Shown here in pieces: positions 37,769 to 49,439 of a stretch of DNA of 64,000 nt. The stretch comes from Trichoplusia ni (Eukaryota > Arthropoda > Insecta > Lepidoptera > Noctuidae), in NCBI RefSeq assembly GCF_003590095.1, contig NC_039502.1, positions 3,070,753 to 3,134,752 of the forward strand, written 5' to 3'. Position 1 is the first letter of the stretch. Every line of letters begins with the position of its first letter. The notes beneath the pieces were generated by a model, which saw only the letters and a list, made by a program, of their open reading frames with translations, had not been told where the DNA came from and did not search any database. Both the position numbers and the translations under genes were made by a program.

Positions 37769-37826
37769 AATATGACAACTTTGATGTTGTTATACCATTT
37801 AGATTAGCGTTCGAAATTTTAAATTC
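37769..37826 (-). promoter_or_regulatory. Upstream block shared by both MORN5 copies (copy B)
   Basis: It aligns with 27982-28040 upstream of copy A, including the identical 15-mer GATTAGCGTTCGAAA. On the minus strand, AAAAG|GTAGAT at 37761/37760 is a plausible splice donor. A non-coding first exon here could therefore join the coding exon at 35260 across an intron of about 2.5 kb. Confidence 0.35.
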
Positions 37827-38894
37827 GTTACGAAACACGGGTAATGCTACTAAAAACTCAAAAAGTTTCGACATTTCAGGTTGTATTATATTGAGTAACA
37901 GCTGAGCCCAGGATTTTACCTGAATAAGTGTGTTAGCGAGGTTTTATAGGGGCAAATAATACTTTCCTCCTAGCATAGGCTCCAAGAAAATATTTTTTTT
38001 TGCTGTATGACTAATAAATTTCTTGAGAATCGAGTGCACTTTAAAGACTAAGGGACTTAACACTTGCCAATGATGTTGCAAATCGTGCAAAACATATATT
38101 CTCGGAACATATTTGATTAAATCGAAGTTATATCGATGACCTAAAAATAAAAAGAAGCATTAAATCTTAATAAAACAATCATAATTCCCATTCAGATTTA
38201 ATGCTAATGTAATGTAAATCACTAAGTTAAATAAAACATAAATTCGAATTTTACTACAACTTTGTTCTTCCGACTCTTTCTATCAAACAGACAACCGCAT
38301 ATTGCTGGCCATGTGGTCACAAACGTGTCAAAGTATTGTCTCCAAACGTATTCTATACGACACATTACAATTAGTTTCGTTGTTGTACCCGATTCGTTCC
38401 AGAGAAAGTCAGAAACACTATGAGGTCGACAGATTCAGTATTGTTGATCGCAATCTATTTAAACTGTTACTATGTCGTTTTGAGCTGAGGAATTCTCTAA
38501 GCTGACTACCGCCTTTGCAAGTTATAATAATGTAGTTGTTAAAAAGAGAGGATGCTTTACGCTATGTATAGTTCTCTCATGCTTCCACAACAGAAGGCTC
38601 TGCTCTTTGTTCCCATCCAACTTCTTTTTCGCTTTAATGATATACTACAATGTAAAACTGATCACCATATAATCAGTTTTTTTTTTATTCTATCGGCGTA
38701 AAGTTTGTGGAACCATCATAGCAAGGGTTGCCTGATGAGTAAGAGATGAGTCTGGGTTTCAGTCAGTAGAAGTCTGGCGCTTCGAGCTTCCGATCATATT
38801 ACCGATAAAAAAATGTAGAACGCCATAATGTTCCCATAACAGTCTGTTCTCTATTTTCATTAGGTAGACTTTGATCATTTTCAAGGCTTTCTTC

Positions 38895-38953
38895 GGCTCT
38901 AGACAGACGGACTGCAAATTTGCAGTTGGATTGCAGTTCGTCTGTCTAGAGCC
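38895..38953. repeat. Compact foldback element, 23-bp arms
   Basis: Bases 38895-38917 and 38931-38953 are reverse complements with one mismatch, around a 13-nt spacer (ATTTGCAGTTGGA) that itself repeats the TGCAGTT motif. This looks like a collapsed MITE. Confidence 0.8.
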
Positions 38954-40219
38954 TTGCCATCTAGATTAGCCAGTTAGTATAAAAGCTTGCCTAGAAAATA
39001 CCAATTCACAATTTATAACATTGGCCAAGTGGCTTTCTTCTATAAAAGTTGATTTCGCTGGACCGAAAATATAATTTAAAAAACTGCTACTACACTGTCA
39101 GTACAAATTAGATGGCTCAGTTGAAATTATTACTAGAAGTGTAAAAATATGGTTCAAAATTGCTTGACAACTATCTTGCATTTAAAATTTTCATCCTCTA
39201 GAGTGAGGTCCATTGCTATATTTTATTTGTCGTCTAGAATATTTACTATCCTAGCGAAAATATGTCTGGCTGTGGAGTACAGTCTCCCACATTTAGGCAA
39301 CACGGTTCTACAAATTGGACCTTCTTCCAGAGCGTTAGAGTTGATATTGGCATGTTGTTGGCGAGTTTGGTTGGTTGTATAAATAAAAGTTTTATTCGGA
39401 TGGAGACTGATGCATCTGGGGGTTTTAACGTTGCCTCGTTTTAGTTTTATCGTCTCACTGCATCCCGCGAGTACCGTATGTTTTCATTGCCTCTTTGTCA
39501 AATAGGTATGTTATGAATATGTTTCCTGAAGTAGTTTTTATTCAAGTTAAATATAACTGCGTTATTCTTACTGTTTGTGCGCTGTTCCGTAGAACTGCTC
39601 TTTGAGTAAACATTAGTATTTGCTGAATTCTTGCCTTGTTTGTTTGTACTTAGTTGTTAGTGGTTTTTCACGGGAATAAATACTTATTCCTGGTATTTTC
39701 GCGTATAAACTTTGGTTTTTTCGAAAATAATAAGTTATTATAAACAAAAGACTTTTTTCTCCTGATGCAATAAACGGAAATGCTGAAAAAACATTATTTA
39801 ATTTTATTGCTGTAAGTTGTTGAATATTGCTGTTGAAAACGAAAAAAGGAAATCATTTACCAAGTTCAACAAACCTTTTAGTACGCTCAGTTGTGTCTAT
39901 TTCTTTAAATTTTTATCTTGGCCTGAGATCGTTAGATGTTGGAAACAATCAGCAATCGCAATTCTAAGTATCACTCATGCCTCATCAGTTTCACAACTTT
40001 ATTACGTTAACGCGAACCGCTTATCTTTATCAAACAAACATAACTCGAGATGCAATTTTCAGACCATTGTTATATCACAATACTTAAGTCGTTACCAATT
40101 TATTTCGTCTGCGAGTAACAAACGAATCTAGTCACGTTATCTAAAAGCTGATTTAGAAGATATGAAAAGTATTAAGTTGTTATACATTGCTGGCAACGAT
40201 AGATAGTTTTTCAAACCAG

Positions 40220-40290
40220 TGCTGCGCGACTCGGCAATGTACTCCAACTCGCACGTTATTCCCCGTATCGTTTAAATAAGGCGTCAGTGT
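40220..40290 (+). repeat. MITE half-copy
   Basis: CAATGTACTCCAACTCGCAC followed by GTTATTCCCCGTATCGTTTA resembles the right arm of the element at 44440-44585. No matching left arm was seen nearby. Confidence 0.45.
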
Positions 40291-40999
40291 TGCGAAGCTT
40301 TTTTTTAAATGGTGCATCAATTCACACGTTATAATATGGCCGTTGGATTACGGCAGCGGATGGCACGCGATCTGCCAAATCATAGCCCAATTAATTGGAT
40401 GCTCTTTGAGATAAATACTTTTTGCGTGGTCAACTCTTTTGGTAGTTATAATTGATACTGGTGCTAAGCTTCAATAAATCGTTCTTTTACGCATTCGTGT
40501 TGTGATCCTTTTATTAATAACGAGTTTTTTACTGTGGTTCCGGCCGCGTTTACATCGTTTATAGCTGGTAACACATTATCACTTTCCTTCTGTTAAGTAA
40601 AAAGCCTAAGCGTTATCTACGTTCCAAATTTCATTAAAATTGGTCTAGTGGTTTTCCACGGGCAGAGTGAGGTGTGTCATTACATTTTTTCAAGACAACA
40701 AGTGGGGTACAAAGTTCTTGATATAAATCAACCATAATCTTTGCTCTTGTTTCGCGCATTTTGAAGTCTCGAACTCACATAACTTCTTAAAAAAGAGGAA
40801 TATTGAACAATAGGCTCATCTCCGATTGTGAAAACATGTGTAACAACATTAACATATAAACATGTGTGTTTGGGAAAAATATGTGTCCATTAAGATATAT
40901 AATTATATGTAATAGCATGTAATAGTAGTTACCGTACATTTAATTGTTTCAGACATGTTTATTTTCGTAATTCGCACACAGGCGTGCCATTAATCTAGT

Positions 41000-42500
41000 T
41001 TGATATGAGATGCGGCTTTATTGTTTTATATTTCATCTTGTTTTTTATTCACACATTAATTATTATTTATTACACTTTTGTGTTTCTCGGTTTAGGTATT
41101 ATGTTAAATGATTATGCTTTATGAAATCTGGGGAGCGTTTTTGAATGCATGCGCGTAACGAATATCCAATTTGAAATTGCGTACAGTTTTCAGAATTAAA
41201 TATACTTTTCAACTATAGTCTCCAAATACTCAAATAATGCAATATCGTAGTACCTATTGTAGACTTTAGAATTGTTATTTAAGTTTCATCGTTAATAAAG
41301 AAGAAGAGTAGGTTTGTCTTGTACTGGGGTACTAATGACAATGGTCACCTTCCAGACACAAACTATTACAACTGCTTTTTCAGTGTCTATTGTGTCGAAC
41401 ATTCAGACACAACAAAAAAAAACTTAAATACAGCCAAGACAATACCCAAACAAGTAATAAAATCATAACGGCAAAATGACATAAAATGCGTAACAGCCTA
41501 ACCTTGAACTAACCAACAAAACCACTAATAAAACCAAAGTTAAGACGAGTAACACATTCACTTGTTTTTGATTGAGCCACGGAGTGATGAAAATTTTAAT
41601 GAGCTGTGTTGCGAGCGATGAATCTTAATGCGCCATTGTTGTTTAGCAGGTTCAAATTAGAGATGACTTTTACGAAATAAATATTTGTCTTTAAAATTTG
41701 GTGTTACAGTATGGTTAAATAATTGGATGTAATTTTGTAATTTCTTTGGGAGTTGTTTAAGGATTTTTTTTAGGTAGAACTGTAGTAATGGTGGTTAATA
41801 ATGGCTTGTATTTTAACAAATTATTACTGTTTAGCTTGTGTAAGATAGAAAATAGTCTGATTGTTTGAATGCCCACATTAAACATATAGAGAAAATGTAT
41901 TATTTTCGGATGATTCCGTAACTATGATTCTTGTTTTATTTATTGTGCATCAATTTAAATTATACACGGATAAATATATTATTTTTAACATCAACATCAG
42001 GTATTTACCGAATTCAATTAGACAGCAAGAAATGAATAGTAAATTATATCAATCAACCAAATGTATTCGTATATTTTACTTACATTTAAGTATTTACTAC
42101 AGATCTGCCTGTCAGTTCAAAACTTCAAAGCGATCGTCCTAACTTAAATATGAATTTACAATATTCAAATAGTTATTTAATTGATATCTATATCCAAAGA
42201 TTTGGTCTGAAATTTGTAAAGACAATACAATAGCAAATAACCTAAAGAAAACTGGAAATAAATATCATCATCTAAGTTGACCTCAGTAACCTTTGTCCCT
42301 TGACATTATAACACCGGAATGACCTTTCTAAGAAATATAACACAGACGTCAAGATGCCTGCGGATACTCTCGTTGTTATGGCGACCACCAATTTAAAACA
42401 TTTCTCATGTTTCTCATCTTAAGTGGAGCCTAAAGATATGAAGTTATACAGGTAAAAATAATTGTTCCTCATTATTTATAATTTATTACCTTATAATGAG
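41000..42500. other. Non-coding stretch
   Basis: No recognisable coding or RNA feature. AT-rich with scattered short frames only. Confidence 0.4.
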
Positions 42501-42519
42501 GCAGGACATGGACATAAAA

Positions 42520-42645
42520 AAAGTTTTAGGGTTCCGTACCCAAAAAAAGGGAAAAACCCTATTGCTGAGGCACCGCTATCTATAAATCTCTCCGTTTGTC
42601 TGTCACCAGGGTCAACCTCATGAAAGGTAATAGAGACACACTACA
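42520..42645 (+). repeat. Dispersed-repeat fragment (LINE 3' region type)
   Basis: AGGGTTCCGTACCCAAAAAA followed by GGCACCGCTATCTATAAATC and GTCTGTCACCAGGGT is a composition I recognise from abundant lepidopteran repeats. It is also present at 44220-44290 and, shorter, at 33560 and 30930. Confidence 0.5.
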
Positions 42646-43859
42646 CATTGCACAGTAGCAAAATTTTCGCTGATGATGTATTTACATTGCTACTGTAACA
42701 ACAAATACTATAAATAAATATCCAAGTAAAACAACGTTCTTAGGGCCATTCATTTGTTAGGTGACAAATAAAATTGTTTGTATCGTACCTCAAATTCATT
42801 TGTTTGAACTAATCACTGAACTTTATTCTTCAACCCAATCAATTCTAATTTAAATACCGTAGTCGGATTTTCTGGCATTGAGTTGAAAAGCAAATTCTGT
42901 TTAATTAATTCAATCCTTATACGTGTAAAGAATGAAAAATACATATTAATCTTTTGGTTTTCAGTAAACATTCGTTTAAATATAAAGTCAATCCTCCTAC
43001 AGTGCATTAATTATAATGTGAATAGCTAACGCCTTCGTCCATAATAGAACAAACGACGTGCAAAGGCGTTACGTTAACCCTTCACATTGTTTCAGTTTCA
43101 TGTTTATTCGAATAAAATGTTAACTACTAATTCTTTTTTTGGGTTCGTATATAACATTTCTTCTTTTTTAATAGCAGTTCTAGCAAGCAAATGTCTGGTA
43201 GATCAGCCCTTAGTATTTTTTTATAATGTTTTGTTGTTGTTTTTCTCTCATGTCAACAATAATAACTTTCTTGTAATTCTGATGTGAAAATGAGGCTAGT
43301 GACCCAGTGGATCTTAAATAAAATCGAAATTTCTTACACCTGAATATTTGGAGGAGGTTTACGTTATGCAGTAGACAGCGATGGGCTGATAATGATGGTG
43401 AAAATGATTTTGAAAAGTTTATTTTATACACGTTTTGTTTACGCTGAAGATACTAAATTAATCGATTAATAATAATAATTTTCAATACAGAATAAATTAT
43501 GGTGACGTCATCATCGATCATCATGTTTAAAGCGACGAATTAATAATCCTATTATATATATTATATTATTATATAATTAATTCGAAAGTTTTATGTATGG
43601 ATGTTTGTTTACGCAAACACTAATTTACGGATTTAAACGAAACTTGGTACACACATAGTTTTTATGGAGTTTTTCTACTGATTTGATGTATAGATCATTT
43701 CCGTTCCATTTGTAGCGGGCGGGCCGGCGGGCATGTAATGAAATACATAGCTGTGCATTGACAAATGTTCTTATAGTCATTTTAAATGAATTTTCTTGTT
43801 CGAACAATACTGATGCATATATTAAGTATCATAATCCGATTCCTTTTATTCCCAAGTAC

Positions 43860-43930
43860 TCGCTACCCTTAACAGATGACGTTAAGGGTAGCGAATTTAA
43901 TCTCGGCACGGAACAAGTATTTGTTCCGAG
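43860..43930. repeat. Two adjacent hairpins
   Basis: TCGCTACCCTTAAC (43860-43873) pairs perfectly with 43881-43894 across a 7-nt loop. CGGAACAA (43909-43916) pairs with TTGTTCCG (43921-43928) across 4 nt. Both fall within a 74-codon open frame that shows no known motif. Confidence 0.75.
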
Positions 43931-44119
43931 TTATGAATATTATATCAAAGAGCCTGAACTAAGTTTGACTTGGAACATGTGAAATGTGTTTGCATGTAAA
44001 ACTCAGTTATTATGACATACTGACGTAGATATGTAGAGTTGGTAAGAGTTGAGTGATGTTTCTGTGAATAAAATGAAATGCGTAGCAAACATGTACGCGA
44101 TGTATTTTTACAAATTGGG

Positions 44120-44300
44120 GTACATACGGAACCCTATTTATTTATCATGCTCAACAAAACAGTTTTGCTTCAAATCGTTGGGCAGTTATTATGTTAAACT
44201 AAATAACCTATAACTGTGGCACCGCTGTCCGACTGTCTACCCGTCCGTCACCAGGCTTTATAACATTAACCGTAATAGCTAGACAGTTAAAAATTTCACA
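44120..44300 (+). repeat. Dispersed-repeat fragment
   Basis: CGGAACCCTATTTATTTATC then GGCACCGCTGTCCGACTGTC and CCGTCCGTCACCAGGC resemble the 42520 copy with internal divergence. Confidence 0.45.
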
Positions 44301-44439
44301 GATGAATCTCTGTAACCGCAACAAATGCTTCAAATAAATATCAGAAATAATGAAAGATAAAAGGAAAAAAGGGATAAATAAAGATGTTAAGCAAAGATTG
44401 TAACAGTTGTCTTTTTCTTTAGCCTACTCGGACGAAACT

Positions 44440-44585
44440 AAAGGCCCCTTTAGACGCTGCGAGAAATAACATGCAGTTGCAACACACTGTAGAGCCTCGG
44501 AGCTACGCTATACAACGTGATGTATGATCGCCAGCAATGTATTACAACTTGCACGATATTTCTCGCATCGTCTAAATGGGCTCTT
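44440..44585. mobile_element. MITE with about 40-bp terminal inverted repeats
   Basis: The left end AAGGCCCCTTTAGACGCTGC continues GAGAAATAACATGCAGTTG. The right end in reverse complement reads AAGAGCCCATTTAGACGATG then CGAGAAATATCGTGCAAGTTG. The total is about 145 bp with no ORF. Flanking bases are consistent with a short A/T-rich target duplication, but this cannot be fixed by eye. Confidence 0.75.
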
Positions 44586-45231
44586 ATAGATTTATTTAAT
44601 TTACCTAGTATTACGCGAACTATTTACAGCTACATGTTTCATATGCACCAAATTAATTATTATACAACCTTCCTCCATGCTTTTTAGGATATAAGTATCG
44701 GGTGGAACTTCTGGCAATGGCTCGTTTTCATAAAATAATAAGTAGCAGTAAGTAGGCTGCATTAGCGAGACGGTACAGAATGTTGGCCATATTCCAGAAA
44801 TGTTATGTTCATATAACCTTATTGGTAAGTACTGGCCGACACTAATGGCGGTCGCAAGGGCTTGTCTTCTGAATTTGGACGGAGCTTATTGATATTTTAA
44901 GATAACTTTCATGTTTAAACTTGACAGCTAGCCTGATATGTTGTATTTATATGCAGAATAGTTAAGTAACTATTTTGGTACTGTTTTAAATTTTATCTTA
45001 TTACCAAATATGGCCGTTTTGTAGGAAAGAAAGAAAACAATTCATGAGCTTTTACTTATTTCAATTTAACAGGTAGGTAGGTGAATGATGTCATATTATT
45101 TATGTTTAAAAATAAAAAGTCTCCTTAACTTTAAAATAGGATATGTTTGTTAATTTTATTGTTCTAATATAGTTCTAAGCGGGTCAATATGCCTCTTCTA
45201 TTATCTAAGTATCAGATCAAAAACTCTAAAT

Positions 45232-45477
45232 TTAACAATACATTTTGCTTCCATCACAAAATTCATTCTCAACAGCGAATTTATCGCTAATACTCGAGTT
45301 ATTAAGTTCAACCCCTTTGAAATTTATTTCAACCTTTTCTATAGGATATCGTATAGTTTCACATAAAACTGATAGAGCCGCTTTATGTACAATTCGCGGG
45401 TTGAAAGGATGAATTTGTGAGGCAATTTGGTTGGATTGCCGCATATTTCTGACGTAATGTGGGTCGAAACGTAGCAC
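45232..45477 (-). other. Unrecognised 81-codon open frame
   Basis: Starts MLRFDPHYVRNMRQSNQIAS and ends CDGSKMYC. Composition is less AT-biased than neighbouring frames, but there is no motif I can place, no splice context examined that supports it, and no neighbouring gene. Possibly a pseudogene fragment or chance. Confidence 0.15.
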
Positions 45478-46839
45478 ATTAAGTTGGTAATGTACTTGGG
45501 TTAGTGCTATCGTATTTATGTTTTTCTGCGGAAGATGAATTAGATACTTATTGCCGTTGTGTTAGGATACTGGATTTTATGGCTTGTGTGCCTTCAACAA
45601 AACTTATACTTAAGCTTTGTTATAACTTTTGTATGGCAGACACATAATTATAACTAGATTGTTAGTTAGTTAGTTTACTAGATTTACTTGACTAGATTTT
45701 AAAATTAATAATTATTTTTAACAATTTCTACAAAAATTGTTTTATACATAAATCAATGTGAATTATTTTGTAGGCAAAACAGCAATTTTTGTACTTTCTT
45801 AATTATTGACACTTCAAACAAAAGTTGAAGGGAAACATCACGAGTTAACGTGGATGCCAAATATTAGAATCTGAAATCGCCAACCCGCAGTGAGGTAGCC
45901 AGGTAACCAGGAGGTGGAGGAGATCTTCGCCCAGCTGTGGGCCACTGTTAGTTTGCGTGGTGATCAATGTTTAAACCTGCAGTTGTTCATCTATAGGCTC
46001 TATACTGCATTTACTATGTACCTTTTTATTTAATAAACAAATAATCATAGTATATCTAATCTTACCCAAACTTGTATCAATAATTTGCACAGCTAAGAGC
46101 ATCTACATCAAGTATAAATTGTTTAGTTAATTAGATTATAGTATGTTCCATTACTCATCAATAGGGAATAATAGGACGTCTAACCACACACCGTCACTAA
46201 ATTAACCGAATACTCCGTAGCTATATAATATTATATGCAAATATATTGAGCTTAATTAAATGTGATGTATATATCGAATATAATATTACATATACAATAA
46301 TACAGGACCCCTGTAATGGATTTATTTTAAAAGAGACTTATGGAGTTTTTGCCGGTTCTTCTCCATAGGAATGACATTTTTTAAGTTTTTTAAAAGTTTC
46401 TTGAATACGGCCTATTTGAAATACAAACTGTTGCTTATGATTTAGAAAAGAGATCGTCATAAAATAATTCGTTCAAACATGACTAGACATTACACTTATT
46501 GACAAACTCATTTATATCTAGTAATGATTTTAACTGAAATTTCGTGGTCCTCTGTAGCTGAACTCAAAGCATATCTTCAAAATGCTCACAACTCAACAAA
46601 CGGAAGCTTTTGTGCAACGTACAATTAATTAAGTTTTAGCCAGTGGAACTACACAGACCAACTCTGTATTATAATCTAACTTCACACACCACTGTTCTGT
46701 CACACATGAAACTCCCTGGAGCCGGATGCGACACCACGTTGAATAACCGAAGCACATTCGTTTTAATTTAAATTTTCAAAACATGTGATGATAGAGCGTG
46801 TTTCTTTTTGTTTTGAAGCAGTGGGGCAAATGGTTAGAC

Positions 46840-46890
46840 TGGAAGCCAACCCCAACTTGAGTAAGCCAAGGCTAAAGAGACATGAAGAAC
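46840..46890 (+). repeat. Dispersed-repeat tail fragment
   Basis: AGACTGGAAGCCAACCCCAA followed by GTAAGCCAAGGCTAAAG is the sense orientation of the tail found in minus orientation at 18.8 and 21.4 kb. A tRNA-like GTGATAGCCTAGTGGTATGA begins at about 46903. Confidence 0.5.
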
Positions 46891-48984
46891 ACACAAAATG
46901 AAGTGATAGCCTAGTGGTATGACTGCTGGGCCTTAAGGAAATTAAACTATAATACGAATACTATAATATAAATATTACTTATTCGATGAAAACAAAAGAG
47001 CATTACTCGCATAATAAAGACAGGTGTAAGCAGCACTTACGATCCGTTATAAGTCACTAATTATAGTAATACCAGCTGTAATGTGTTTCTGAGAAACATT
47101 TCACGCGTTCGAAGAAATATGTGAAGGTTTCTACTTAATGTTTTCCTTTTAGGTCTTTTTTCCTGATTGGCTAAAGTCAGTGTTATCTCTTTTACTATTT
47201 TGTATTTATACCTAATAATCTATGATGATAGTCGGCTGGCTTCAGCATGTTAGCGATTGTTGGTTACTTAAACTACTCGTAGTTTTTGAATTAGTTAAAG
47301 ACGAGACCTCCGTGTTAAGTAATTTAATTCTTATCCTTTGTCCTGAGAGTTTACACAAACATTCAAGTCACATGCAATAAGATGCTCATTATAGCGTTCA
47401 GAGAAATATTCTATCTAGTCTATATAGTCATAAGATTCCAGCTGTAGTCGCGGATTTTCTGCTACGCTTTGCAAACTGAAAAAGATGATTTAAACTTTGA
47501 AAAAAATGTATTAGTTTTAATCTTTAAAAACACTGTTGTAGTCATTGTTACATTATAAGTTATGAAAAATATTGTTGTAATTGATGTTACGTCACATTTT
47601 CATAACTCAAATCGTATACGAGTACTTAATACCAAACAAATTTGTACAAACAAAACAACTGATGATATGAACAAACAGTAGGATATATCTCCGTATTCAC
47701 CATATGGACAGAGCCATCACAAAACAGAACAAATATGAGAGCCTTATGAATATTTAAATTGATACGAATATCGACAAACATGGAATCGGGAAACTCATTT
47801 TGGAAAAACTGGGTGATAGACCACTATTTGTTTTTAGAAGAATATGGGAGCATACATTTTGCTTTACTTTGATGTTATTCTTCATTTAGATAATAGTGTA
47901 AAAAGCTTCTACATATTTACCTTATAAAAAGCATTCTTATTGGATTCAGATAGCTATGTTGTTTTATTATTTTTACATTACTTCGTTGACTTATTTATAA
48001 ATTGATTGATAGATATTTTTATTTTAGTCACTCCTATAACGTTACGTGAAAAAGGAGTGTTTAGTTCAATCTTCATCACTTACAGTACTTACGAGGCTAA
48101 TAAATGCATTTCTCCTTTCACCATGTCCTTTTGAGGCTGAATAAGATGATGGTATATATAAAATTAATTACAAAATTAAAGGCTTATACGCAGACATAAT
48201 TTACCCATTTCAGAAATACTTTTTTACCGTAATAATAAGGGTCTTATCAACACCTTTCTACCTCTTAAATTCTCTTGGAGATGTGGGAATGAGATAGGGC
48301 ATTACACGGTGTAGAGCAGTACCTCATATTCATAATTGCAAGAAGGCTTACCGTATGAAACTACTAAAGGCATATAATGAAGACCTTTTCCCTGTCTGTG
48401 GTTGTAAAAAAGACATAAATTATGTAATTACGTGTAATATTATCCATATTCAATATACTTCCATGTTTAACGACTTAACGTCGATTTTTACGACTGACGT
48501 TATTCAATAATTTTATTATTGATATATTATATTGCTGTGGAAACCTTTAGATTTCAGTATTTCCGTATGACGTCATATTATTGTGTTGGGTGTATTGTTT
48601 GAAGGTATATGAAAGTTGTAAGATATATTATGCTGTGTCTTCATTAAATGCATGTAATCTTGTATTGCATACTAAGTATTAATTAAACGATGGAAATATA
48701 ATATTCATGTAGACGTGTGTGGAGTAACTTTGGTTTTTTTTTGGGTTTTTCAGTCTTTTGAGAGTTATGGCCACTCTTTCCAATAGTATCTGACTAGAGC
48801 CTAAAGACGTGTTACGTTTGAGCGCAAAAGCACTGATGGAACTGTTCCGATTTATTAAACTGACAATTCAAAAGCACGTCGCTTGTTTTCTATTAATTTT
48901 CTTTTCCACAAAAAGTAACATTATCTATACCCGAAGATCAGAAGCAAGGTTAACTGTCTCAAAGAAATGGCAGAGGGACTACCC

Positions 48985-49309
48985 TCTTGAGGTATCGTCG
49001 TGGTTAGTCAAAGGTACATTGAATAGGTTTTGTGAGAACTGAATATAAATTTCTTAATTCTTGGTGCCCATCACCTCGTTTATGAAAGTAATATTACCAT
49101 CATCCTGTATCGGGTCAGCGCTATGCACGTCACAGAGATACAGAGGCATCTCTCTTTAAAACCCGCAATAATATTTCTTTATGACTAGGCGTTGGGCCCT
49201 CAGGATCTTGTAAAGACTCATCGTTTAATGGTCGAGAAAGTTAAACTTATCTTTCAGTTCCCACAAAACATTGATTGTCCCACGGACTACCCACGACGAT
49301 ACCTCAAGA
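48985..49309. repeat. Imperfect inverted repeat, about 67-bp arms
   Basis: The left arm 48985-49051 starts TCTTGAGGTATCGTCGTGG and aligns with the reverse complement of 49243-49309, with about 80% match. The spacer is about 190 bp. This could be two copies of a repeat in opposite orientation or the arms of a foldback element. Confidence 0.7.
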
Positions 49310-49439
49310 TAAAAAAGCTAGTACGAATTTTAAATTCCCGAAGAATATTCAACAGATTTTCGCGCCATCAGAAAGCTCTCAAAAAACCTGACAGCTTGCG
49401 AAATACGGTACTTGGCATTACTAAAGGGCATTAATAATT

